64,000 bases of DNA from contig JAOTOL010001145.1 of the NCBI GenBank assembly GCA_034440575.1, positions 1 to 64,000 on the forward strand, read 5' to 3'. Each line of letters begins with the position of its first letter. The stretch's first letter is position 1. The position numbers and the translations under genes were made by a program. Shown one piece after another: positions 1 to 11,143 of the stretch. Below the pieces are notes generated by a model. The model did not search any database, was not told the DNA's origin, and worked only from the letters and a program-made list of their open reading frames with translations. The DNA comes from Imbricaverruca yamaguchii. Taxonomy: Eukaryota > Arthropoda > Thecostraca > Neoverrucidae.

Positions 1-3000
1 CGAGGGCGAAGGGCCGGGTGGGTCTACTCCCGTACACAGTCGACAGGCTACTGTCGAGGGCGAAGGGCCGGGTGGGTCTACTCCCGTACACAGTCGACAG
101 GCTACTGTCGAGGGCGAAGGCCGGGTAGGTCTACTCCGTACACAGTCGACAGGCTACTGTCGAGGGCGAAGGCCGGGTGGGTCTACTCCGTGCACAGTCG
201 ACAGGCTACTGTCGAGGGCGAAGGCCGGGTGGGTCTACTCCGTACACAGTCGACAGGCTACTGTCGAGGGCGAAGGCCGGGTGGGTCTACTCCCCGTACA
301 CAGTCGACAGGCTACTGTCGAGGGCGAAGGCCGGGTGGGTCTACTCCCCGTACACAGTCGACAGGCTACTGTCGAGGGTGAAGGCCGGGTGGGTCTACCC
401 CGTACACAGTCGACAGGCTACTGTCGAGGGCGAAGGCCGGGTGGGTCTACTCCCGTACACAGTCGACAGGCTACTGTCGAGGGCGAAGGCCGGGTGGGTC
501 TACTCCCGTACACAGTCGACAGGCTACTGTCGAGGGCCGAAGGCCGGGTATACATCTCCCATCACAGTCGACAGGCTACTGTCGAGGGCGAAGGACGGGT
601 GGGTCTACTCCCGTACAGTCGACAGGCTACTGTCGAGGGCGAAGGCCGGGTGGGTCTACTCCCGTACACAGTCGACAGGCTACTGTCGAGGGCGAAGGCC
701 GGGTGGGTCTACTCCGTGCACAGTCGACAGGCTACTGTCGAGGGCGAAGGCCGGGTGGGTCTACTCCCCGTACACAGTCGACAGGCTACTGTCGAGGGCG
801 AAGGCCGGGTGGGTCTACTCCCGTACACAGTCGACAGGCTACTGTCGGAGGGCGAAGGCCGGGTGGGTCTACTCCCGTACACAGTCGACAGGCTACTGTC
901 GAGGGCGAAGGCCGGGTGGGTCTACTCCCGTACACAGTCGACAGGTTACTGTCGAGGGCCAAGGCCGGGTGGGTCTACTCCCGTACACAGTCGACGAGGC
1001 TACTGTCGAGGGCGAAGGCCGGGTGGGCTACTCCGTACACAGTCGACAGGCTACTGTCGAGGGCGAAGGCCGGGTGGGTCTACTCCCGTACACAGTCGAC
1101 AGGCTACTGTCGAGGGCCAAGGCCGGGTGGGTCTACTCCGTACACAGTCGACAGGCTACTGTCGAGGGTGAAGGCCGGGTGGGTCTACTCCCGTACACAG
1201 TTGACAGGCTACTGTCGAGGGCGAAGGTCGGGTGGGTCTACTCCGGTACACAGTCAACAGGCTACTGTCGAGGGCGAAGGTCGGGTGGGTCTACTCCGTA
1301 CACAGTCAACAGGCTACTGTCGAGGGCGAAGGCCGGGTGGGTTCACTCCCGTACACAGTCGACAGGCTACTGTCGAGGGCGAAGGCCGGGTGGGTCTACT
1401 CCGTACACAGTCGACAGGCTACTGTCGAGGGGGAAGGCCGGGTAGGTCTACTCCCGTACACAGTCGACAGGCTACTGTCGAGGCCGAAGGCCGGGTGGGT
1501 CTACTCCCGTACACAGTCGACAGGCTACTGTCGAGGGCGAAGGCCGGGTGGGTCTACTCCCGTACACAGTCGACAGGCTACTGTCGAGGGCGAAGGCCGG
1601 GTGGGTCTACTCCCGTACACAGTCGACAGGCTACTGTCGAGGGCGAAGAGCCGGGCGGGTCTACTCCGTACACAGTCGACAGGCTACTGTCGAGGGTGAA
1701 GGCCGGAGTGGGTCTACTCCGTACACAGTCGACAGGCTACTGTCGAGGGCGAAGGCCGGGAGGGTCTACTCCCGTACACAGTCGACAGGCTACTGTCGAG
1801 GGCGAAGGCCGGGTGGGTCTACTCCCGTACACAGTCGACAGGCTACTGTCGAGGCCGAAGGCCGGGTAGGTCTACTCCCGTACACAGTCGACAGGCTACT
1901 GTCGAGGCCGAAGGCCGGGTGGGTCTACTCCCGTACACAGTCGACAGGCTACTGTCGAGGGCGAAGGCCGGTGGGCCTACTCCCGTACACAGTCAACAGG
2001 CTACTGTCGAGGGCGAAGGCCGGGTGGGTCTACTCCCGTACACAGTCGACAGGCTACTGTCGAGGGCGAAGGCCGGGTGGGTCTACTCCGTACACAGTCG
2101 ACAGGCTACTGTCGAGGGCGAAGGCCGGGTGGGTCTACTCCCGTACACAGTCGACAGGCTACTGTCGAGGGCGAAGGCCGGGTGGGTCTACTCCCGTACA
2201 CAGTCGACAGGCTACTGTCAGAGGGCGAAGGCCGGGTGGGTCTACTCCCGTACACAGTCGACAGGCTACTGTCGAGGGCCAAGGCCGGGTAGGTCTACTC
2301 CCGTACACAGTCGACAGGCTACTGTCGAGGGCGAAGGTCGGGTGGGTCTACTCCCGTACACAGTCGACAGGCTACTGTCGAGGGCGAAGGCCGGGTGGGT
2401 CTACTCCCGTACACAGTCGACAGGCTACTGTCGAGGGCGAAGGCCGGGTGGGTCTACTCCCGTACACAGTCGACAGGCTACTGTCGAGGGCGAAGGCCGG
2501 GTGGGCCTACTCCCGTACACAGTCGACAGGCTACTGTCGAGGGTGAAGGCCGGGTGGGTCTACTCCCGTACACAGTCGACAGGCTACTGTCGAGGGCGAA
2601 GGCCGGGTGGGTCTACTCCCGTACACAGTCGACAGGCTACTGTCGAGGGCGAAGGCCGGGTGGGTCTACTCCCGTACACAGTCGACAGGCTACTGTCGAG
2701 GGCGAAGGCCGGGTGGGTCTACTCCCGTACACAGTCGACAGGCTACTGTCGAGGGCGAAGGCCGGGTGGGTCTACTCCCGTACACAGTCGACAGGCTACT
2801 GTCGAGGGCGAAGGCCGGGTGGGTCTACTCCTGTACACAGTCGACAGGCTACTGTCGAGGGCGAAGGCCGGGTGGGTCTACTCCCGTACACAGTCGACAG
2901 GCTACTGTCGAGGGGAAGGCCGGGTAGGTCTACTCCCGTACACAGTCGACAGGCTACTGTCGAGGGCGAAGGCCGGGTGGGTCTACTCCGGTACACAGTC

Positions 3001-6000
3001 GACAGGCTACTGTCGAGGGCGAAGGCCGGGTGGGTCTACTCCCGTACACAGTCGACAGGCTACTGTCGAGGGCGAAGGCCGGGTGGGTCTACTCCCGTAC
3101 ACAGTCGACAGGCTACTGTCGAGGGCGAAGACCGGGTGGGTCTACTCCCGTACACAGTCGACAGGCTACTGTCGAGGGCGAAGGCCGAGTGGGTCTACTC
3201 CCGTACACAGTCGACAGGCTACTGTCGAGGGTGAAGGCCGGGTGGGTCTACTCCCGTACACAGTCGACAGGCTACTGTCGAGGGCGAAGGCCGGGTGGGT
3301 CTACTCCCGTACACAGTCGACAAGCTACTGTCGAGGGCGAAGGCCGGGTGGGCCTACTCCCGTACACAGTCGACAGGCTACTGTCGAGGGCGAAGGCCGG
3401 GTGGGCCTACTCCCGTACACAGTCAACAGGCTACTGTCGAGGGCGAAGGTCGGGTGGGTCTACTCCCGTACACAGTCGACAGGCTACTGTCGAGGGCGAA
3501 GGTCGGGTGGGTCTACTCCCGTACACAGTCGACAGGCTACTGTCGAGGGCGAAGGCCGGGTGGGTCTACTCCCGTACACAGTCGACAGGCTACTGTCGAG
3601 GGCGAAGGCCGGGTGGGTCTACTCCCGTACACAGTCGACAGGCTACTGTCGAGGGCGAAGGCCGAGTGGGTCTACTCCGGTACACAGTCGACAGGCTACT
3701 GTCGAGGGCCAAGGCCGGGTGGGTCTACTCCCGTACACAGTCGACAGGCTACTGTCGAGGGCGAAGGTCGGGTGGGTCTACTCCCGTACACAGTCGACAG
3801 GCTACTGTCGAGGGTGAAGGCCGGGTGGGTCTACTCCGGTACACAGTCGACAGGCTACTGTCGAGGGCGAAGGCCGGGTGGGTCTACTCCCGTACACAGT
3901 CGACAGGCTACTGTCGAGGGCGAAGGCCGGGTGGGTCTACTCCCGTACACACACGACAGGCTACTGTCGAGGGCGAAGGCCGGGTGGGTCTACTCCCGTA
4001 CACAGTCGACAGGCTACTGTCGAGGGCGAAGGCCGGGTGGGTCTACTCCCGTACACAGTAGACAGGCTACTGTCGAGGGCGAAGGCCGGGTGGGTCTACT
4101 CCGGTACACAGTCGACAGGCTACTGTCGAGGGTGAAGGCCGAGTGGGTCTACTCCCGTACACAGTCGACAGGCTACTGTCGAGGGCGAAGGCCGGGTGGG
4201 TCTACTCCGGTACACAGTCGACAGGCTACTGTCGAGGGCGAAGGCCGGGTGGGTCTACTCCGGTACACAGTCGACAGGCTACTGTCGAGGGCGAAGGCCG
4301 GGTGGGTCTACTCCCCGTACACAGTCGACAGGCTACTGTCGAGGGCGAAGGCCGGGTGGGTCTACTCCGGTACACAGTCGACAGGCTACTGTCGAGGGCG
4401 AAGGCCGGGTGGGTCTACTCCGTACACAGTCGACAGGCTACTGTCGAGGGCGAAGGCCGGGTGGGTCTACTCCCGTACACAGTCGACAGGCTACTGTCGA
4501 GGGCGAAGGCCGGGTGGGTCTACTCCCGTACACAGTCGACAGGCTACTGTCGAGGGCGAAGGCCGGGAGTGTCTACTCCCGTACACAGTCGACAGGCTAC
4601 TGTCGAGGGCGAAGGCCGGGTGGGTCTACTCCCGTACACAGTCGACAGGCTACTGTCGAGGGCGAAGGCCGGGTGGGTCTACTCCCGTACACAGTCGACA
4701 GGCTACTGTCGAGGGCGAAGGCCGGGTGGGTCTACTCCCGTACACAGTCGACAGGCTACTGTCGAGGGCGAAGGCCGGGTGGGTCTACTCCCGTACACAG
4801 TCGACAGGCTACTGTCGAGGGGCGAAGGCCGGGTGGGTCTACTCCCGTACACAGTCGACAGGCTACTGTCGAGGGCGAAGGCCGGGTGGGTCTACTCCCG
4901 TACACAGTCGACAGGCTACTGTCGAGGGCGAAGGCCGGGTGGGTCTACTCCCGTACACAGTCGACAGGCTACTGTCGAGGGCGAAGGCCGGGTGGGTCTA
5001 CTCCCGTACACAGTCGACAGGCTACTGTCGAGGGCGAAGGCCGGGTGGGTCTACTCCCGTACACAGTCGACAGGCTACTGTCGAGGGCGAAGGCCGGGTG
5101 GGTCTACTCCCGTACACAGTCGACAGGCTACTGTCGAGGGCGAAGGCCGGGTGGGTCTACTCCCGTACACAGTCGACAGGCTACTGTCGAGGGCGAAGGC
5201 CGGGTGGGTCTACTCCCGTACACAGTCGACAGGCTACTGTCGAGGGTGAAGGCCGGGTGGGTCTACTCCCGTACACAGTCGACAGGCTACTGTCGAGGGC
5301 GAAGGCCGGGTGGGTCTACTCCCGTACACAGTCGACAGGCTACTGTCGAGGGCGAAGGCCGGGTGGGTCTACTCCCGTACACAGTCGACAGGCTACTGTC
5401 GAGGGCGAAGGCCGGGTGGGTCTACTCCCGTACACAGTCGACAGGCTACTGTCGAGGGCGAAGGCCGGGTGGGTCTACTCCCGTACACAGTCGACAGGCT
5501 ACTGTCGAGGGCGAAGGCCGGGTGGGTCTACTCCCGTACACAGTCGACAGGCTACTGTCGAGGGCGAAGGCCGGGTGGGTCTACTCCGTACACAGTCGAC
5601 AGGCTACTGTCGAGGGCGAAGGCCGGGTGGGTCTACTCCCGTACACAGTCGACAGGCTACTGTCGAGGGCGAAGGCCGGGTGGGTCTACTCCCGTACACA
5701 GTCGACAGGCTACTGTCGAGGGCGAAGGCCGGGTGGGTCTACTCCCGTACACAGTCGACAGGCTACTGTCGAGGGCGAAGGCCGGGTGGGTCTACTCCCG
5801 TACACAGTCGACAGGCTACTGTCGAGGGCGAAGGCCGGGTGGGTCTACTCCCGTACACAGTCGACAGGCTACTGTCGAGGGCGAAGGCCGGGTGGGTCTA
5901 CTCCCGTACACAGTCGACAGGCTACTGTCGAGGGCGAAGGCCGGGTGGGTCTACTCCCGTACACAGTCGACAGGCTACTGTCGAGGGCGAAGGCCGGGTG

Positions 6001-7668
6001 GGTCTACTCCCGTACACAGTCGACAGGCTACTGTCGAGGGCGAAGGCCGGGTGGGTCTACTCCCGTGCACAGTCGACAGGCTACTGTCGAGGGCGAAGGC
6101 CGGGTGGGTCTACTCCCGTACACAGTCGACAGGCTACTGTCGAGGGCGAAGGCCGGGTGGGTCTACTCCCGTACACAGTCGACAGGCTACTGTCGAGGGC
6201 GAAGGCCGAGTGGGTCTACTCCCGTACACAGTCGACAGGCTACTGTCGAGGGCGAAGGCCGGGTGGGTCTACTCCCGTACACAGTCGACAGGCTACTGTC
6301 GAGGGCGAAGGCCGGGTGGGTCTACTCCCGTACACAGTCGACAGGCTACTGTCGAGGGCGAAGGCCGGGTGGGTCTACTCCCGTACACAGTCGACAGGCT
6401 ACTGTCGAGGGCGAAGGCCGGGTGGGTCTACTCCCGTACACAGTCGACAGGCTACTGTCGAGGGTGAAGGCCGGGTGGGTCTACTCCCGTACACAGTCGA
6501 CAGGCTACTGTCGAGGGCGAAGGTCGGGTGGGTCTACTCCCGTACACAGTCGACAGGCTACTGTCGAGGGCGAAGGCCGGGTGGGTCTACTCCCGTACAC
6601 AGTCGACAGGCTACTGTCGAGGTCGAAGGCCGGGTGGGTCTACTCCCGTACACAGTCGACAGGCTACTGTCGAGGGTGAAGGCCGGGTGGGTCTACTCCG
6701 GTACACAGTCGACAGGCTACTGTCGAGGGCCAAGGCCGGGTGGGTCTACTCCCGTACACAGTCGACAGGCTACTGTCGAGGGCGAAGGCCGGGTGGGTCT
6801 ACTCCCGTACGCAGTCGACAGGCTACTGTCGAGGGTGAAGGCCGGGTGGGTCTACTCCCGGTACACAGTCGACAGGCTACTGTCGAGGGCGAAGGCCGGG
6901 TGGGTCTACTCCCGTACACAGTCGACAGGCTACTGTCGAGGGCGAAGGCCGGGTGGGTCTACTCCCGTACACACACGACAGGCTACTGTCGAGGGCGAAG
7001 GCCGGGTGGGTCTACTCCCGTACACAGTCGACAGGCTACTGTCGAGGGCGAAGGTCGGGTGGGTCTACTCCCGTACACAGTCGACAGGCTACTGTCGAGG
7101 GCGAAGGCCGGGTGGGTCTACTCCCGTACACAGTCGACAGGCTACTGTCGAGGGCGAAGGCCGGGTGGGTCTACTCCCGTACACAGTCGACAGGCTACTG
7201 TCGAGGGCGAAGGCCGGGTGGGTCTACTCCCGTACACAGTCGACAGGCTACTGTCGAGGGCGAAGGCCGGGTGGGTCTACTCCGGTACACAGTCGACAGG
7301 CTACTGTCGAGGGCGAAGGCCGGGTGGGTCTACTCCCGTACACAGTCGACAGGCTACTGTCGAGGGCGAAGGCCGGGTGGGTCTACTCCCGTACACAGTC
7401 GACAGGCTACTGTCGAGGGCGAAGGCCGGGTGGGTCTACTCCCGTACACAGTCGACAGGCTACTGTCGAGGGCGAAGGCCGGGTTGGGTCTACTCCCGTA
7501 CACAGTCGACAGGCTACTGTCGAGGGCGAAGGCCGGGTGGGTCTACTCCCGTACACAGTCGACAGGCTACTGTCGAGGGCGAAGGCCGGGTGGGTCTACT
7601 CCCGTACACAGTCGACAGGCTACTGTCGAGGCCGAAGGCCGGGTGGGTCTACTCCCGTACACACACGA
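1..7668. repeat. 53-bp minisatellite/satellite array, about 144 copies
   Basis: The window opens inside the array, so its true left end is not seen; the last recognisable unit ends near 7668. The unit is 53 bp. Most variation is single-base substitution or one- to three-base length change, such as CTCCG versus CTCCCG or CCC versus CCCC. Each unit contains TCGACAG-GCTA-CTGTCGA, a perfect 7-bp stem with a 4-base loop. Because 53 is not a multiple of 3 and most units lack stop codons, all three + frames stay open for long stretches (up to about 4.4 kb). These ORFs are a by-product of the repeat and are not annotated as genes. The central units (about 4.6-6.5 kb) are the most uniform; the left 2 kb is the most divergent. 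Confidence 0.97.
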
Positions 7669-8388
7669 CAGAAGTTAACCTCAGCGACGCCGCCTGGATG
7701 GGCGCGGCCGTCACTCTCGTGAAAGCTTAGTTTATGCGTAGCGGTTTTCTTTTTGTTTCAGGGCGACAACGCTAAATTCCTTTACTCAGATTCGGATATG
7801 GGCTTTCAGGCCGAACTTTGCAGCTTTAGCCACAATGATGTCCTTGAAGTTGACGCATGCTTTGTTCGACGAACAAGCCTCATGCCGGAGCTAAGTCGGT
7901 GTCGGTCCACCCACCACCGACTCAGAGCCGGCCAGCTGCGGCTGCCGGTCACGCGTTCATGTCGTCATGACTTGTCACCTGCCCGCCTCAGGGGCGGGCG
8001 CGGCGTTGTCAGCGTCAGTTCGGTGGAGGATGCCCCCAGAGGAGTCGCTTTGTGAAAATGTGGTGGTTGAGTAGCCTTGGTAGCGGTCCAAAGATTACAA
8101 ATCAGGCTTAATACAATGTACGCCACAGGCCTCCTTCCACAATGGTGCTATGTCGCTCGTCCATCGTCTGTCAATGGCGTTCTAATGGCGTCCCAATCGT
8201 CTCCCAGTGGCGTCTCCCAATGGCGTCTCCCAATGGCGTCCCAATGGTATCGTTCGTCCGTCATCCTTAATAGCGCCCAATCGTTAGGCCATCATCCCCA
8301 GTGGCGCCATATCTCTCGTCGAATACCTTGTTTTGAATGTATGAGCAATGCTGCCATACTGTATTGTAGTTAACGACAAAGATGTCCT
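7669..8388. other. Unique sequence between the 53-bp array and the acceptor-derived repeats
   Basis: No supported gene. A good-looking splice acceptor (pyrimidine tract then TTTCAG, ending at 7761) precedes an open stretch, but its reading phase does not fit the following receptor exon. Around 8160-8250 a short motif close to CAATGGCGTCTCC is repeated about five times. If the receptor gene continues upstream, this is intron sequence. Confidence 0.4.
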
Positions 8389-8699
8389 GTTGTATTGCAG
8401 TTTTTGGGAATAATGTCTTGATGTGCTGCAGTTCTGGAACGGATTGAACTGTCCTGTTGTGTTACAGTTATAGAAGATCGTGTTGTGCTGCACTTTTGGG
8501 ACGGATGGTCCTGCTGCGCTGCAGTTCTGGAGGGGACATGCTTTTCCTGCTGTGTTGCAGTTCTGGAGGGTACAGGACTGCCCTGATGTGTTGCAGTTCT
8601 TGAGGGGACATGATTGCCCTGGTGTGTTGCAATTCTGGAAGGGACAGGACTTTCCTGTTATGTTGCAGTTCTGGATGGAACTGTCCTGCTGTGTTGCAG
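8389..8699 (+). repeat. 36-bp minisatellite containing repeated splice-acceptor sequence
   Basis: From about 8524 to 8699 units of 36 bp each contain TGTTGCAGTTCTGG or a close variant, spaced 36 bp apart at 8524, 8560, 8596, 8632 and 8668. The last interval, to 8699, is 31 bp. More degenerate units extend left to about 8390. The final TGTTGCAG is the acceptor of the TM5 exon that starts at 8700, so the array is a tandem expansion of the intron's 3' end. Confidence 0.85.
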
Positions 8700-8825
8700 T
8701 TTTGAATCTGGCGTCGTTTGGCGTGATCGCCCTGGGCTACGCCTGTATGTTTGTGGCGGCCAGGAGGACGCGGGCGGCCGTGCCGGCTCCTCGACGGCGC
8801 TTCCAACGTCAGCTGAGGCAGGACG
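8700..8825 (+). CDS. LGR/RXFP-like GPCR, exon with transmembrane helix 5 and start of intracellular loop 3
   Basis: Partial gene; the first supported exon of a rhodopsin-family receptor related to relaxin/LGR3-type leucine-rich-repeat GPCRs, which signal through G proteins at the plasma membrane. The 126-nt exon (phase 1 at both ends) encodes about 42 residues: a hydrophobic helix containing LNLASFGVIALGYACMFVAA followed by a basic stretch RRTR. That is the TM5/loop-3 arrangement of this family. The acceptor is TGTTGCAG at 8692-8699 and the donor is G|GTGGGT at 8826. The one-base overhang G joins the GG of the next exon as a glycine codon. Exons for TM1-4 and the ectodomain are not visible and should lie upstream, probably beyond the 53-bp array. 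GC-rich codon use resembles the other receptor exons and differs from the AT-richer transposons around it. Function is inferred from family resemblance; ligand and exact subtype cannot be assigned. Confidence 0.75.
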
Positions 8826-9285
8826 GTGGGTGACCGACACTCGGGCGGCGGAGTGGGGAGTGTAGCGTCTCCGACACTTGGACGGTGGAGTGGGGAGGAT
8901 AGCGTCCCTGACACTCGGACGGTGGAGTGGGGAGTATACCGTCCCTGACACTCGGACAGTGGAGTGGGGAGTATAGCGTCCCTTACACTCGGACGGTGGA
9001 GTGGGGAGTATAGCGTCCCTGACACTCGGACGGTGGAGTGGGGAGTATACCGTCCCTGACACTCGGACAGTGGAGTGGGGAGTATAGCGTCCCTTACACT
9101 CGGACGGTGGAGTGGGGAGTATAGCGTCCCTGACACTCGGACGGTGGAGTGGGGAGTGTAGCGTCCCTGACACTCGGACAGTGGAGTGGGGAGTATAGCG
9201 TCCCGACACTCGGACGGTGGAGTGGGGAGTGTAGCGTCCCGACAGTCGGTCGATATGCTGGGGAGTGTAGCGTTCCCGACACCAC
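8826..9285 (+). repeat. 37-bp minisatellite starting at the TM5 exon donor
   Basis: About twelve units of 37 bp run from the intron's first base. The first unit (GTGGGTGACCGACACTCGGG) overlaps the donor. Later units carry GACGGTGGAGTGGGGAG, a near copy of the exon-end/donor sequence GACGGTGGGTG, spaced 37 bp apart (for example at 8881 and 8918). Two sub-variants alternate, one with CGGACAG and one with CGGACGG, which suggests higher-order duplication. The final units near 9240-9285 are degenerate. Confidence 0.85.
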
Positions 9286-9689
9286 TAAGCAGGATGGTAG
9301 GTTCCCGTTATTCCGACGGCGAAATAGAAAGTTGCTGCGTGGTGTGTATCGGGATCGGCCGGAACAGTGCGAAGGTACAGTTGCATGGTGTATGCTGGAA
9401 TCGGCCAGTAATGTAAGAAGGCACAACTGTGTGGTGTGTATTGGTGGACCATTAACCCCATTCCGGTAGAGGGGGCACAGATTCCTTCGCGTCGTTCTTC
9501 GCTTGCCAGTCCCTAACGTTTTCAGTTGGGGGGGTGACACAATGTTGCTTCCCATAACTTTTTGTTATACCTCGTGACAAAACCTTAGTGTCGTAACTTT
9601 AGGAAAGGAGACTTCAAGAGAACATGTTGGAAGGCACCTCCAGCATGGTTCTGTGAAAACTTATGAAAAACACACATCTGAATATTTTC

Positions 9690-10120
9690 ATTATTTTGCC
9701 ACTCAAGTTCTTACAACTTGGAATTTAACTGCCCGTACTAACTTCCTTACCCACGGAAATGCTTATTTTGAGCCTAGTCATATCCGGAGCGAATCCAGAA
9801 GAGAAATAAGCAGTGTTACCGGTTTCTCAAAGCGATATCATTTACGTTCCCATCGAAAAGTTGACTGGGGGTTTTGTCCAATCTCCCCTGGTCACCTAAT
9901 CTTGCCATTGGAGAACTTTTGATATTTTGACCTTCAAAAAGTGTAGGCTAGGCCAGTAGAATTCGGTTGAGCTATCCAGTGTTTTAATTGGCCCACTCCA
10001 TTTCGATGTTTTAAAGACGGCTCAATCGGCCCCTTGCACAGATGCAAGTATAAGGTCAAGATACACATTATGTGCAAAAGAGGTCAATCAGCTGGTTATT
10101 TGATTAAAGTCCAGCTGTGA
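9690..10120 (+). mobile_element. Dispersed repeat, copy A (non-coding, non-autonomous)
   Basis: About 9690-9985 is clearly similar to 14880-15165 (shared landmarks include TTACCCACGGAAATGCTTATTT, AAAGCGATATCATTTACGTT and TTCGGTTGAGCTATCCAG, with substitutions). About 10018-10117 is similar to 16053-16143. In copy A the two halves are separated by about 30 bp; in copy B they are separated by an 880-bp arm of a foldback. No coding capacity or clear terminal repeats were seen. Confidence 0.7.
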
Positions 10121-10370
10121 CCATTTCGAAATCATGCATGTGGAAGATGGAGAAAGCGATGTAGGACAAAAAAAACTACGGAAATCGAGTTTGGTGTGTG
10201 AAAGCCTCAATCAAATCCGGGCTCAGCTTCTGGTGAAGAGAACCTCCAGGAGCCTCCGCTCCCTACCTGCTTGCAGTACTTTCTCTGATAGACGTGCCGT
10301 TGAGCCTGACTGGCCGTCCGGTGAGGATTATCCCATCGTGGCCGGCGGCAACCCGCTCCGCATCGGCGGT

Positions 10371-10693
10371 CTGTGCGCCGACGTCGGTCCGTCGCCTGTG
10401 TGCCGACGTCGGTCCGCCGCCTGTGTGCCGACGTCGGTCCGTCGCCTGTGTGCCGACGTCGGTCCGCCGCCTGTGTGCCGACGTCGGTCCGTCGCCTGTG
10501 TGCCGACGTCGGTCCGTCGCCTGTGTGCCGACGTCGGTCCGTCGCCTGTGTGCCGACGTCGGTCCGTCGCCTGTGTGCCGACGTCGGTCCGTCGCCTGTG
10601 TGCCGACGTCGGTCCGTCGCCTGTGTGCCGACGTCGGTCCGTCGCCTGTGTGCCGACGTCGGTCCGTCGCCTGTGTGCCGACGTCGGTCCGTT
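10371..10693 (+). repeat. 25-bp minisatellite abutting the TM6 exon acceptor
   Basis: About thirteen units of 25 bp, each with the perfect 10-bp palindrome CCGACGTCGG followed by TCCGTCGCCTGTGTG or the CGCC variant. The array stops two bases before the GCAG of the TM6 exon acceptor (exon starts 10698). Because 25 is not a multiple of 3 and stops are rare, both strands have long spurious ORFs. Confidence 0.95.
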
Positions 10694-10697
10694 GCAG

Positions 10698-10807
10698 GGG
10701 CGATGGCTCGGCGGATGTCGCTGATCGTCGCCACCGACGCGGCCTGCTGGCTGCCCATCATCGCACTGGGCGTCGTTTCGCTGTGTGGAGTCCGTGTTCC
10801 GCCCCAG
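10698..10807 (+). CDS. LGR/RXFP-like GPCR, exon with transmembrane helix 6
   Basis: The acceptor is GTTGCAG ending at 10697; the donor is CAG|GTGAGT, a consensus site, at 10808. The exon starts with GG, which completes a glycine codon with the previous exon's final G, and ends in phase 0. It encodes AMARRMSLIVATDAACWLPI followed by a hydrophobic stretch and VPPQ. The cytoplasmic ARRM, the TD..CW.P motif and the VPP turn before TM7 are typical of TM6 and extracellular loop 3 in glycoprotein-hormone/relaxin-type LGRs. The following intron (10808-14368) carries an inserted LINE. This exon fixes the gene's strand and family more firmly than the TM5 exon does. Confidence 0.85.
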
Positions 10808-10916
10808 GTGAGTCTGGGTCGCCCCAGTGTGGTGGTGACCCCCCCCCCCCCTGCTTCGCCCTCCGCCCTCCGCTCGGCTTGGCCGTCTCTCAGTGTGGCT
10901 TGGCGGAGTCAGAAAC

Positions 10917-11135
10917 GCGAAGCTGACTAACAGATCAATTGCCTGGCGCAGTCTAATCCAATCTGGTCTTGCCTGCCACAACCTAACATGCCATGAGCTA
11001 GGTTTTACATTTGTAGATGAGTGGAGCAGGTTTTATGCATCGTGGGACCTCTATCAGAGGGATGGCCTGCACTTTTCTGAGAAGGGGGTCCATGTGTTAG
11101 GCAAAGTATACGAGCATGTCCTTCAGGGAAACTAG
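10917..11135 (+). pseudogene. LINE ORF1 C-terminal fragment (esterase/SGNH-like domain end)
   Basis: The reading frame ends at a TAG just before ORF2. It contains FVDEWSRFYAS and, about 15 residues on, RDGLHFSEKGVHVLG. The DGLH motif followed by a hydrophobic helix resembles the C-terminal catalytic D..H block of the SGNH-hydrolase-like domain in CR1-type ORF1 proteins. Everything upstream of this block is missing, so the protein cannot be functional. Retrotransposition commonly truncates the 5' end, which fits the position. The family match is recognised by motif only. Confidence 0.65.
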
Positions 11136-11143
11136 GAAATGGG

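Noticed and set aside
177..7730. Many long + strand ORFs, up to 1475 codons
   Set aside because: All are translations of the 53-bp repeat in its three frames; frame equivalence and lack of non-repeat sequence argue against a protein.
7762..7898. Candidate exon after a strong TTTCAG acceptor
   Set aside because: The open stretch would end in phase 2 at the only nearby GT, while the TM5 exon needs a phase-1 partner, and the peptide does not resemble the receptor family.
9653..9922. 89-codon ORF in the dispersed repeat
   Set aside because: The second copy of the repeat (14860-15170) does not keep the frame.
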